Made by a program: the position numbers and the translations under genes
From: Hofstenia miamia
Lineage: Eukaryota; Xenacoelomorpha; Acoela
Direction: 5' to 3'
Length of the DNA: 64,000 bases
NCBI GenBank assembly: GCA_004352715.1
Contig: SCFE01000060.1
Location: forward strand, 1,305,030 to 1,369,029
Part shown: positions 1 to 10,339 of the stretch, piece after piece
Position numbering within the stretch: the stretch's first letter is position 1
How the letters are laid out: the number at the start of each line of letters is the position of its first letter
The notes under the pieces: model-generated
Seen by the model: only the letters and a program-made list of their open reading frames with translations
What the model was told of the DNA's origin: nothing
Databases searched by the model: none

Positions 1-539
1 TAGAATAAACTTTTAATAAAGTTTACAATTTAAATTTATTCAAATCATATCGTAAGCTTAATTATGATAATCTTGAAAACAGTTCAGAGCATACAATCTT
101 CTAATTCTCTTCCCTGAAGTGCTTGATTTGCTGACTCACATTTTCTGACTTTGACAGATACATAAGGTTAATATTTGCATATTTTGACAGAAAGGCCTGT
201 TGATTTTCTCTTTTGAGTGTATGAAGCTGGCGAATCAAAGTATTTCATGCTCTCTTAATAAGACGTGAGTTTTTTTTAGCAATGATGAAGGCATTTACAA
301 TTGTGGTATCAAGAAAATATAAAAAAATCTATACCACCAGTTATGGCTTTTTCTGTAAATTATATAAAATTTTTTATTTGGTTAAATTTTTCTACACAAT
401 TCATAATGGATATATTGTCTTCAACAATCACATGAAAGTTTATTTCAATAGTTTGTCTGTTGTTTTCTGCTTACTTGTACAACAAATCATGGATCATTGT
501 AACTAGACGCAACACGTTTGTCTTTATGGGTTACTGTGC

Positions 540-1480
540 CATCTTCACTTATGAACCAGTCAAGGTCTCCTCTTTTGTTGCTCTAACCATCTTTAAGTCG
601 TGCTAGAAATTTTTTTATATTCTTTTTCCTTTTTATTTAACCATAACTAGTGAAATAGTTGTCAAAGAATATTTTGTGAGCTCCGTCCTACAAATAATTT
701 TTAGTTTTCTAATAAGAGAACCTTCTAAATCATTTGTATCTCCTTCTTCACCCTTACCAGTGTATATATATCATAACTAAGAAAATATCCAGTCTTATCA
801 GCTAACACCCATATTTGTAAACTCTTTTTATATGCTCCATTGGTATATATATTGTTTGGAATTGGACCGACCTTTAAATTTCATCATCGATTCATTAACT
901 GTAACAAACTCTCCTGGTAAATAATTTTTTTGAAAGTTCTTAAGAATTACACCAGTAAAAGGTTTATCTCAAATCAGATGAATTTCTGTTAGGCATCAAG
1001 ACATAATTATTCAGATCCAAAATAGACAGCATCCAATCAAACAAGTTCCTTAACATTAAATTCAAAATAAATAGATCATTGAACTAGAAGTCACTTCTCA
1101 AGTAACTTCTTTAGATAGGAGACTTTCTAATGCAAGAGTAATTTTTTAGCTAGGAATGTATTAATCTCCTTATCAGATGTTGCAATAAAATTTTTTTCTG
1201 ATTGTTGTGCATAGTTTGTTTGAAAAACAATGTTTTATAATCTCATTCGAATTAAGTTCGTAAAATATTTTGAAGGGAATGGGATCATCCATTGTTTTGA
1301 GCTGACATGAAACACCAAATGATTTAGTCAATACAAATGCTGGTTTGGTTTCATAGAATAGCTTTTGTTCCACTTTGGGAAATTGCCATTTTACTTGAAT
1401 TACCTTCCTTTTCATTATCTTCTACCTTATAAATATCATTACCAGTTTCAACGAAATCGATGTTTGTATCAGAATCTTCT
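540..1480 (-). pseudogene. Dead piggyBac-type transposase, copy A
   Basis: Read on the minus strand, 740-900 encodes a piggyBac catalytic-core stretch: VNESMMKFKGRS, then a degraded KQY segment, then IWVLADKTGYFLSYDIY. The family normally has VDES at the first position, so the first catalytic Asp is Asn here; the second Asp (LAD) is kept. At 1173-1415 a further minus-strand ORF resembles the upstream piggyBac region that precedes the core. Frames change repeatedly and no full ORF survives. The same relic occurs in copy B (36060-37230), so it was inserted before the duplication. The ends of the element are not identified. Confidence 0.65.
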
Positions 1481-2660
1481 CTTTCTCATGAACTCCCTGA
1501 ACTCACTAGCATTTTAACAATCTCTTCAAGCACTAAATTTTTTTCTTCATAGGCATCCTGAAATAAGCACTTTTTTAAAATAGACTGCCAGATTAGAGTA
1601 GTTAATACAAAATACATATTTTTTGAGAATTATTGTAATATGTATGTTGATAATATTAGAAGAAAATATCATCATGAGCTGTACAATTAGTATTTCACAC
1701 GGTGCAAGAGTTTTTAAAATGTTCACGATTTTACAAAAATAATGTACCACCTCTTTTCAATAAAATCATTTTAAAAAATAATTTAGTTTTAAAATATTCT
1801 CATACACATAGTTAAGAATTTTAGTTGAACTATTCTATAAAAAACAATAATATATATATATTTAAACAATGGTCAGTTTTAATACGTTTTATACTTGCGT
1901 GGTTTTGAAGAGCACTATGACGTAATCCTACCACCAGAATAACTTCTGCGTAACTGACGTGAGTTACCCCGCTTCCAAGTATTACCAACTATATTATATA
2001 TGACTACGCCTACGTCTTTGTGAAAGTGGTTCAAAATTTGAGCTACTCAGCAGTGCACAGACTTAATTATTAAAGATAGTATACGTTCTGTATCCATGTC
2101 CATTAAACGTAACGCTCAGGCTAATTAAAATATGTTTCACCATACTTGAACAGTTAAGTGTTAGGGCAGGGAAAATGACTCGAGTTAATCTACATTGTGC
2201 TTTCAATTGGACAAGGTATTTAAAGTTAGAAGATGCGCAGTGTGCGATTTTTAATTTCCTTAAAGACAAAATTATAAATCCACCTACGTATAGAGAAAAT
2301 GATGAGTCCTTATTTCAAAATTATGGTTTTGTTAGAAGAGATAATGTATAATTTTTATTGGAAATTCTTTTGATTAAAATTGATTTGAGTAAAAAGTTTC
2401 ATGATGAATTTCTTCATATTTGAGCAATATCAATTATTTCATCTATTCCATGGAAGATCTTTTATTAATTATTGGAGACATTCTATTATCATTATATTTC
2501 TGAAGATAAAATGATTTTTTATTCGAAGTAATTGACTTTTAAAATTTAATGGGATCAACATCCATTTAAATTAATAGATGTTACAACAACTAATCAATAA
2601 AAAAATATCAGAACGCATTCGCAAGTTGAAAAAGACTAACTTTATATATATATATATAAG
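1480..2660. other. Non-coding part of copy A, no gene seen
   Basis: This is A+T-rich sequence shared with 37230-38300. The conserved stretch at 2225-2345 (GATGCGCAGTGTGCGATTT onward) matches copy B almost base for base, better than its surroundings, which could reflect a regulatory or exonic constraint or simply chance. The short ORFs here, such as 2063-2269 minus, differ between copies and are not supported. A short (TA)n run lies at 2642-2658. Confidence 0.5.
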
Positions 2661-2679
2661 CATTTGAGATAGTATTCAG

Positions 2680-2724
2680 CTTTACAAATCTATTTAGTTG
2701 GCAAAGATTCAAATGAACCACAAG
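2680..2724 (+). CDS. Candidate short upstream exon of the LAP1-like gene, copy A
   Basis: A 45-base block ends in CAAG followed by GTAATT, a good splice donor, and follows a CAG that could be an acceptor. Read in the phase required to join the exon at 3033 (one base left over), it is open and gives LQIYLVGKDSNEPQ. Copy B (38322-38366) keeps the frame with one K-to-E change. The upstream tract is not pyrimidine-rich, so the acceptor is weak. An alternative is a first exon starting at the ATG at 2713, but that phase does not fit the next exon. Confidence 0.35.
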
Positions 2725-3032
2725 GTAATTCTTCATTATTTTTCCATGCAGTATATATTTAAGATTTTCATTATATGGCACTTTTGAAACTTAATAAAAC
2801 TGAGTTATTTAAACAATTTTAATTTGAAAATAAATGTTTTCCTTAAAATGAATTAAAATCTGGAAGAAATCAATAACTATAATAATTCATTTTACAACGA
2901 TTTCAATGAAATCTATGCAATTTTCAACAATAATTTGAAATATCTTGCCAATACAAAATTATGGCAAGTAATGTGTAATTGTGGGGTTTTTTCAACTTTT
3001 TAATGACATTCATTTATTACTAATTTTTTTAG

Positions 3033-3565
3033 CATTCAAACCTATCGATTTTACTACTCTCTCTGAAACAAGTGGTGATATTGTTAACGCAGCCCTGATG
3101 TACAGGAAGTCAGAACAACCCTGTGTTCTAACTCTTCTTACTAAGAATTCTCAAAATGTATATCCTTTCATTAAAGAATTAGAGATTAGTGGGTTTGCAT
3201 TCACTTTTATTGAAAATGTTGATGACAGTAAAGAATTCGAAGAAAACATTATTAATGGAATAGGTCGTAATCGCATCGTGGTTGTTAAGGACCTTAGCAA
3301 CATGAAGAATGCTAACTTGCAAGTTCTTCGTGGCCATTCTGATATCTACACTCCGAATCTTCAAAATACAATTTTATTAATTTTAGCTGAAGTACCTGAG
3401 GATGAGGACTTATCTGATCCAGAGGAAGTCTTCAGAAACTATTATTCTATGAAATTTAAAAATGAATTGCCTGCTGATGAAATTTCACCATATCTTACTC
3501 GATTTGTTAGCAACATTTTCATACTGAGTTCCTCTGTTAAGTCGTATGAAATTTTAACTGATTAA
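3033..3565 (+). CDS. LAP1/LULL1-like torsin-activator lumenal domain, terminal exon, copy A
   Basis: An open exon of about 177 codons follows a TTTTTTTAG acceptor at 3024-3032 and runs to a TAA stop at 3563. The first residues are (A)FKPIDFTTLSETSGD. I infer a LAP1/LULL1 (TOR1AIP) type domain, which sits in the perinuclear space or ER lumen and activates the AAA+ ATPase torsin. The order of elements fits: a hydrophobic strand (VLTLLTK), an acidic middle, a second strand (NRIVVVKDL), a third (NTILLILAEV), a helix EEVFRNYYSMKF, and near the end PYLTRFVSNIFIL, whose Arg lies where the family has its arginine finger in a motif like LWSRISHLV. No transmembrane segment is visible here; it would be in upstream exons. 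The ORF extends 5' to 2981, but the acceptor and the similarity to copy B favour 3033. Copies A and B differ at about a dozen residues and at the tail (13 versus 3 residues after SSS). The assignment rests on motif order by eye and could be wrong; that the exon is real is better supported. Confidence 0.6.
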
Positions 3566-4462
3566 ACTATTTTAGAATGTAATTCGTAAGATTGCAAATT
3601 ATTTAATAATTTATATAGTCTGAGTCTGCACTAGTTAGTTTTTTATTTAAATTTAAATTCAAATCATCTAAGCACTAAATCTGTGCAAGTTGCAATTCGC
3701 TAATGCAGATCACAAAGGGTTAAGTATCGAACTTTATGTTGACATTTCAGGTCTGGCCAACTAAAGGAGAAGAAATTCTATGTCACAATATTTATAGAGA
3801 ATTTTAAAAAACCAGGAATAGTTATCCTACAACTGCAATGGATGCAATTGTTGACGAACAATCTTCACTTGGAAAGAGTGATTATCTTAATGTTACCTCC
3901 TTGTATATTTATAAATTGATCCAAACATTTTGCACGAATATCTTTCAAATGTATTTTCTCTAAAGCACTATGAAAATAGAATATATTTTGATGGAGCACA
4001 TAATTAAATTGTATTTGTAACAAATCTATATCTACATATGTACCAGTCATTTGAAATTGCTTGCAAGTAATAGTTTAATCTAGTTCCCAATGGAACGTCC
4101 AATTGATGCAAAAGCAAATTATATCATCAAGCGAATTCTCCAAGCTTGTTCAATATTTTTATTTGTTTTTTTTGCAAAGAAAAGTATTTTCACAAATTAA
4201 TGAAAACCTTAATTAAAAAGACAAACAGATTTTTTAACAGTGTCAAAAAATACATGTTAATGAAATTAAAAACCAAATACGCTCTTAATATCTTTGGAAT
4301 CCCATTGCTTAATTGTAATAATGTTGTGCGAGGTTAGTTTCAACAGATTCAAATTGCTATTTATGCGATTATCATTCTCTTCCTGCCTGAAAATTGTTGA
4401 GTGATTTTCTTCAAAATATTGAACTTATTATTTATTATTAACATCACGTGATTTAAATATTG
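3566..4462. other. 3' flank of the LAP1-like gene in copy A
   Basis: A+T-rich sequence collinear with 39557-40206, then with 43389-43486 and 45283-45391 in copy B. No coding is conserved between the copies. It serves as the empty-site reference that locates the insertions in copy B. Confidence 0.6.
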
Positions 4463-4656
4463 AAGATTTAAATTTTCGAGCAAAAAACGCTATATCGATT
4501 TAAATGTTTTCATTGACTTGTCTGGCAAAAGGGATAAGCGGATCATATCCTGCTACACAGGACTGGAAGTGGGCCGGTTCTCAAACATTGTGCAAGACAA
4601 ATTCTGTAGATTGTAGCATTTTTGGAGAATGAATTGTACATGCCATTACATTTCCT

Positions 4657-5530
4657 AAGCTCTAGCAATACTTTTCGCGGACAGAACCCAAATGAGTGAC
4701 ATAAACATCTTTGACTAATTGACCCACAACATTCACAAATATCTTGCATTCTGTAGCAAGTCACAATGAGAACAAACAAAATTCCTTTCCGAATAGTGCT
4801 CTGAAGTGCTTAGATTGATGAACTTAGTGCATTGTTCATCTTTTGTAATCTCTAGTGAAATTAAACACTTATAACTAATAAAGATGTCTAAAATGGGAAG
4901 CATCTCAAAATGGACAATAACTTCATTTTTAATTTAAATTATGACCTTTTGCGAAACAATTCAAGAACCACGACATTTGACTTTGTTCATGACGTGTAGG
5001 GAAAATTTAAATGTTTTGCAAAAAAAATACGATATTTATTTGAGAATAGTTAATGCTTTCACAGTTTAAAAGCACGGGAATAATTTTTAGCACANAAGCT
5101 CTAGCAATACTTTTCGCGGACAGAACCCAAATGAGTGACATAAACATCTTTGACTAATTGACCCACAACATTCACAAATATCTTGCATTCTGTAGCAAGT
5201 CACAATGAGAACAAACAAAATTCCTTTCCGAATAGTGCTCTGAAGTGCTTAGATTGATGAACTTAGTGCATTGTTCATCTTTTGTAATCTCTAGTGAAAT
5301 TAAACACTTATAACTAATAAAGATGTCTAAAATGGGAAGCATCTCAAAATTGACAATAACTTCATTTTTAATTTAAATTATGACCTTTTGCGAAACAATT
5401 CAAGAACCACGACATTTGACTTTGTTCATGACGTGTAGGGAAAATTTAAATGTTTTGCAAAAAAAATACGATATTTATTTGAGAATAGTTAATGCTTTCA
5501 GTTTAAAAGCACGGGAATAATTTTTAGCAC
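4657..5530 (+). repeat. Two near-identical 438-base blocks joined at a single N
   Basis: 4657-5094 and 5096-5530 both start AAGCTCTAGCAATACTTTTC and differ by only a couple of bases (a short CA deletion near 5500 and one substitution). The single N at 5095 sits exactly at the junction. This looks like unmerged contig ends or two haplotypes placed in tandem, not a biological tandem repeat. Confidence 0.8.
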
Positions 5531-6106
5531 ACATCGTCATCAATATCCAAGGATTTCCGAGTTTCTTAATAGGCTTGGAGAACATTGTTTGAAAATGTAA
5601 ACAAAAGCGATTGTATCTTTATGGGTAAAATAGGCATTTAGTTTAGCAAGGAAAACATTTTGAAATGGTCGGCTTAAACTGATGTGGAGTAATGCAAGAG
5701 CCATTGAAATTGATTATTTCCTGACAAGGTGTCATCACATTATCGATTTGTGATTGATACATTTTGAAATTTATTACCTTAAAATATTAAGCTTTTGTTC
5801 ACCTCATCACATGATTTTTCTTATCGCACATAATTGGAAACGTACGAGAAATTGATACATAGAATCAATCGTTTGTTGTAGAAACATGTAACTGCACTTT
5901 TTTTACAGACATATAACATTTTGTGTAAGAGTACTCCAAAAATTAAAAACCAAATTGTTCCTAAAATTATAAAGTTTTATTAGCCTAAATTTCAAACAAA
6001 TTTATGATAAAATATAAAGAATATATACAGTATAATGGTTGCATTATTTATGGGCCTTGTGATAATATATGACAATCAGTGCTTGACCATAAAATATATC
6101 ATGCAA

Positions 6107-6148
<42 letters not shown>

Positions 6149-6528
6149 AAATATTTACAATAAATATTTTATAATAAGAAAATCCATATCATTTGATAGA
6201 TTTATTAATTACCAAAACAGGTCATTCATTGCTGTTTGCCTAATCTTATTAATGAAACATTCGGCAAAAATAAATTGATTTTATCAAAGATAGATTTCTC
6301 ATTTAATAATTTGGTCACTCTAACAGTAACATAAACTGTCAATTAACTACAACTTTGGTTTGTTACATAAAACTAATGAATCATTGAATGCACACCCAGT
6401 GTGAAAAACCACACGAAATTCTAGAATTATTTATTTGATTAACAGTAAATTTTCAAGGCAGTAAGACTGTCAAAACATGTAAAGAGTTTTCTTAGAATTC
6501 ATGCTTGAAATGGCAAAAATTCCATTAG
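5531..6528. other. No gene seen; AT microsatellite
   Basis: A+T-rich intergenic sequence with an (AT)n microsatellite at about 6111-6145. No ORF shows recognisable protein similarity on either strand. Confidence 0.6.
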
Positions 6529-8235
6529 AACCTTCGTTCTGCTCATTCTGACCTGGAGAAGGCTGATCTGTTCAACGCGTATTTTGCCTCTAACTTCTCT
6601 GTACCTGTCTCCATGTGCCCTGGTCCGCCTGCTGCCTCCCCGCTAATCCGACTTTGTGATATGGTCTTCAGCGCCCATGATATCTCTCTCATGCTTAAAT
6701 CTTGCAAGTTGTCTGGTCCTTGTTATCCTGACGGTGTTCCTTCCTTTGTAATTCATGAAACCTCCTCCACGCTTTCTATCCATTTAAAGCATCTTTACTC
6801 CTTCATTTGCTCCACTAAGCGCTATCCCGCCTGTTGGAAGACATCTTGGATTTCTCCGCTGTTAAAATCTAATCAGCTTCCCTCCTCGCAGGTCACGTCC
6901 TACCGCCCAATAGCTATTCTATCTCGACTGTCTATCATCTTTGAACGCCTTGTTTTTCGTTATGTATTCCCAAAAATTCGTCACCTCATCTCTTCCTCTC
7001 AGCATGGCAACCTTCCTGGTCGCTCTACGATTACTAACCTGCTCACTCTGATCGAAAACTGCTACTTTCACTCTGATAGTAATGATCCTGGTTGCATTAT
7101 CTTTCTTGACATCTCAAAAGCGTTTGATCGTCTCCCTCATTCCATTCTGCTTGACAAGTTACGTTTATTTGGTTTTGATGTGGATTTCATCGAACTGTTC
7201 CAGTCTTACCTGACCAATCGCCACCAGTGTGTCAAAATCAACTCGTCTATCTCTTCTCCTGTCCCCGTTACTAGTGGTGCCCCTCAAGGCTCAGTGTTTG
7301 CTGTTCTTTTCTTCCTTGTTGCCATTAACGACCTCCCTCATTCTGTTCTCAACTCGTCTTGCCTGTTGTATGTCGACGACACTGCGATTTTTGATTTTGG
7401 TTGGTCTTTTGCTTCTAACATTTTTTCTGATCTTGAGCACTTGTCTACTTGGTCCTCTGTCAACCATCTTGATTTTAGCACTACCAAGACATGTGGTATT
7501 TCCTTTTCTGTGGCTCCCCCTTCTGATTTGCCTCTACCTGTGAACTTTGCGCCTCATCACACTCATCTTGGAGTTCAACTTGCTGCAAACTTAAATTGGA
7601 CTGGACATGTGTCTTTGCGTCTCCGCAAAGCTAATTCCTCGCTATTTGCCCTTTTCCGTAATGTTCCTTTTAATACCTCGTCCGCTGTGAAACTCTCTTT
7701 GTTCAAGTCCATTCCTCGCGCCATTCTTCTCTACGCGTCTCCTTGTTGGTGGCCTTCTCGTGCTTTGTTCCACTCCATGGAACGTTTCCAGAAACGCGCT
7801 TTCAAATGGATTTCCTCTTTGGACTATAAAGACGCTCTGCTGAAATTCTCCACTCTCCCGCTGTCACTCTACTTCCATGCCTGTGATCTCCTTCTGTTCA
7901 ATCGACTACTGACTCGCAAATTGGATCTTGATCCTTTTGATTTCATTAAGTTCTCTAATTCCTGCTGCACTCGCTCTGATGATGTTGTCACCTTCTCCAT
8001 TCGTCGTACAAAGAAACATCGCACCCTTCACTCGTTTTTCAATCGTGCTTGTACTGCTGCTAATTACATCTTGACTCGCAACCCTCCAACAGCGATTGAT
8101 TTCTTTTCCCCACCACCGAGCTTCAAGAAATCTTTGATGGCTTTCCTCTTTGCTGAGCCCTTCTCCGACTTCGCCTACTCTTCCATTTGCTCCTATTTCA
8201 TCTCCTGTGACTGTCCTCGCTGCTGTAAAACTTGA
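6529..8235 (+). CDS. LINE ORF2 fragment: reverse transcriptase, uninterrupted
   Basis: The frame is open from just after a TAG at 6526, before the ATG at 6613; the residues upstream of that ATG (SDLEKADLFNAYFASNFS) are typical LINE ORF2 sequence, so the ATG is not a true start. Reverse-transcriptase blocks follow in order: the DGVPS linker, SYRPIAILSRLSIIFERLV, QHGNLPGRST, IIFLDISKAFDRLPHSILL, SGAPQGSVFAVLFFLVAINDL, the catalytic YVDDTA, and the thumb region HTHLGVQLAANLNW. It ends in a Cys-containing tail (CDCPRCCKT). All visible catalytic residues are intact over about 569 codons with no stop or frameshift, unlike every other retroelement here. Codon use is C/T-rich and unlike the neighbours. 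The clade looks like the CR1/Jockey group, but I cannot place it firmly. Confidence 0.85.
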   Translation, partial: NLRSAHSDLEKADLFNAYFASNFSVPVSMCPGPPAASPLIRLCDMVFSAHDISLMLKSCKLSGPCYPDGVPSFVIHETSSTLSIHLKHLYSFICSTKRYPACWKTSWISPLLKSNQLPSSQVTSYRPIAILSRLSIIFERLVFRYVFPKIRHLISSSQHGNLPGRSTITNLLTLIENCYFHSDSNDPGCIIFLDISKAFDRLPHSILLDKLRLFGFDVDFIELFQSYLTNRHQCVKINSSISSPVPVTSGAPQGSVFAVLFFLVAINDLPHSVLNSSCLLYVDDTAIFDFGWSFASNIFSDLEHLSTWSSVNHLDFSTTKTCGISFSVAPPSDLPLPVNFAPHHTHLGVQLAANLNWTGHVSLRLRKANSSLFALFRNVPFNTSSAVKLSLFKSIPRAILLYASPCWWPSRALFHSMERFQKRAFKWISSLDYKDALLKFSTLPLSLYFHACDLLLFNRLLTRKLDLDPFDFIKFSNSCCTRSDDVVTFSIRRTKKHRTLHSFFNRACTAANYILTRNPPTAIDFFSPPPSFKKSLMAFLFAEPFSDFAYSSICSYFISCDCPRCCKT

Positions 8236-8307
8236 CTTGTTTTTATTTTCTTGTTGTGTATGCCTTCAGCGGCTAAATAAAGTCATTGATTATTATTATT
8301 ATTATTA
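6529..8307 (+). mobile_element. 5'-truncated LINE (non-LTR retrotransposon), GC-rich
   Basis: Base composition changes sharply to C/T-rich and more G+C near 6529 and returns to A+T-rich after 8235. The element contains the reverse-transcriptase ORF, a 40-base 3' UTR, an AATAAA signal near 8276 and a 3' tail of (ATT)n. The endonuclease domain and 5' end are absent, as expected from incomplete reverse transcription. No target-site duplication is obvious. The LINE tail at 8540-9215 ends in the same kind of ATT tail, suggesting a related 3' end type. Confidence 0.85.
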
Positions 8308-8539
8308 AATCACATTAAAACTGAGAAGAAAGAATTGATATAGTTTGAAACACGTTTTCACTTTTCAGCTTAGCTTGCAGGAGGAACTGTCTGACGAATC
8401 AAATGTGTTAAAACAATGAAAATGATTATTTTGCATTATTGATTGGTGCATAAGATTTTTTCTCAAAAGCGTCCATTGTTGAGGAAACTTATTTCGATAA
8501 AACTTTATTACATTGGTTTATCTTCCAACTCTTGAAAAT

Positions 8540-9215
8540 TTAGACTTAACACATTCAATTAATAATAAGATCAAATCTTGGTATGAAGAAAGCAAATTTT
8601 GAATTTATTTATGAAAAGTGGCTGAAAATGATTATACCATTGAAGAGAAAATTTGTTGATAATATATCTAAAATTGATTGCTATTCTTCAGCAACAACAA
8701 TTAAATACCTTGGATTTACCATAAATAACAAGCTTTCACTTAAAAAACATATTGCTCAAGTTTATAGATAAAGAACAAAGAGAAATTTCTTTATAATACT
8801 AAAAGTAAAAAAAATTTTTACTCAAGATGAAACTGACATTTTATTCAATTTTTATTTAAACTTAATCTTTATCTAAGTTTAACAACATATAGATGAAAGA
8901 TTTTCAATATAAACTTATTACTAAAGAATTAAATGTTTTTAACATCATTAAAGCAAAGGACAAAGCCTTACATCAAACCTTCAAAGACTCTCAAAATCAT
9001 CCACTAAAACAATTCATTAGTAAAACAACTGAATGTGCTACATCAAGATTAAGAAAAAACAACTCACTGAAATTATTATCATCAAAGACAATTTCCCCTG
9101 ATTGATATTTCTCCTGTAATTAATTAATATTTTTCAGTTTTGTAGTTTGTATTGTAGTTTTCTGTATTGTAAGCTTAAAATAAAGTTTATTATTATTATT
9201 TTTATTATTATATTT
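8540..9215 (+). pseudogene. Degenerate LINE 3' fragment
   Basis: At 8583-8771 an ORF carries the LINE thumb signature IKYLGFTINNKLSLKKHI, normally about 60 residues after the YADD motif. At 8893-9105 a second frame has the C-terminal type of sequence found in LINE ORF2s. The end has AATAAA at 9179 followed by an ATT-rich tail to about 9212. It is A+T-rich and frameshifted, so much older than the LINE just upstream. Confidence 0.6.
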
Positions 9216-9690
9216 AATGCCTAAAACTGATGTTTGCATTGAAATACAGTGCAAGTGAAAAGAAGAGGATGCTGCTATTATACAATCCCTTAATTTGTGC
9301 CCATCAGGATTAAAATATTTTGATCAGATAATGTTTAATACTGAAACAGATCAGGTCTAGAAAGGTCTTAAGTGCAGGTGAACTAATCTATTATTATACA
9401 TTAAATCTCATCCTTACAATTATGATGGCATTGTTGCTAAAGTAGTTAGGATTATACCAAGAGCAATCTATGTATAAATCCTTCCAGCCAAACATTCAGC
9501 CCTCAAGTTTGTCAATTAATATTTGACTAGATGGCAATGCAAAAAAATTGCTTTTGATTCCAATCTAGCAATATATTAATAGAAAACTTAAGAACTAAAT
9601 ATTTGACTAGATGGCCATATATATGCAGGGTATCTATCATGCACTTTTACTATTATAATGTAAGTAAATCATGAAGTTAGTGAGCAATAA
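9216..9690. other. No gene seen
   Basis: A+T-rich sequence between transposon relics. The 15-base string ATATTTGACTAGATGG occurs at about 9521 and 9599, suggesting a short local duplication. Confidence 0.4.
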
Positions 9691-10060
9691 TTCTTCTCTG
9701 ATTGATCTTCAATTGCTGTCTTGTGATAGGTTGAAATATGTTGCTCTTAATCGTGGACTTGGATGCAGGATGAGGCCAATGCTCATACAACCAAATTACA
9801 GTTAATTGACAATGATTTAACACTTATGAATTCTTAGCACCTCAACAGTAGCTAGTGAAGTGTCCAGACTCCAGACCTCAGTGTGCTCTGAGCAATACTC
9901 CTTGCAGCTGTTGTTGAAAATTTCTCAAATATTAAAAATACCAATCAATTGAAAGTCATACTGAATGCTGAAAAGCAATTCCTATGAAGACTGTACAGAA
10001 AGCTTGTGGTGCATGAATTTTACGCTTGTGCACTTGTATTGACATTCAACTGTGTTTGTC
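9690..10060 (+). pseudogene. Possible Tc1/mariner transposase scrap
   Basis: Around 9764-9830 the plus strand gives a stretch resembling the Tc1-family sequence around the second catalytic Asp (QDEANAHTTK, where the family usually has QDNAPCHTAK). About 60 bases later comes a possible remnant of the SPDLNP region, then sequence resembling a C-terminal helix. There are many stops and frame changes, and the assignment rests on these two short resemblances. Confidence 0.3.
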
Positions 10061-10339
10061 TTGTACTTTGGGTAACAAAAATTAAGTGTTTATTAACTCA
10101 AAATATTAAAATATCTTAAACCAAACTATAACAACATGATTGAATTGATAACTGAATTATATAAAATATTAGAAAAGAACAGATATCCACACAAATTATT
10201 TAAGAATGTTGTTGACTGAACTCTCACTTCAAAGTCTATTGAATGTAACCAAGTAAATGATGAAGATAAAATACCAATGTTTGCAAACTACCATATATTG
10301 AAGATCATCAAAATATTTCAAAAGCACAAATTTAGATCA

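Larger units (their letters stand above)
1..4462. repeat. Segmental duplication, copy A (cut by the window edge)
   Basis: The sequence from base 1 aligns collinearly with the block starting at 35796, through a dead piggyBac, unknown sequence, the LAP1-like exon and about 900 bases of 3' flank. Both copies keep shared landmarks, for example the start TAGAATAAACTTTTAAT and the CAACAGATTCAAATT segment (near 4346 and 43464). Divergence is visible every 10-20 bases, so this is an old genomic duplication and not an assembly repeat. Similarity is last clear at the ATCACGT near 4445. The left boundary is outside the window. Confidence 0.85.

Noticed and set aside
2713-2724. ATG at 2713 as the start of the LAP1-like gene
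   Set aside because: Its phase does not join the exon at 3033, although the site is conserved in both copies.
4543-4779. Cys-rich 78-codon minus-strand ORF
   Set aside because: No family pattern, no splice or transcript signal, and half of it lies in the artefactual duplicated block.
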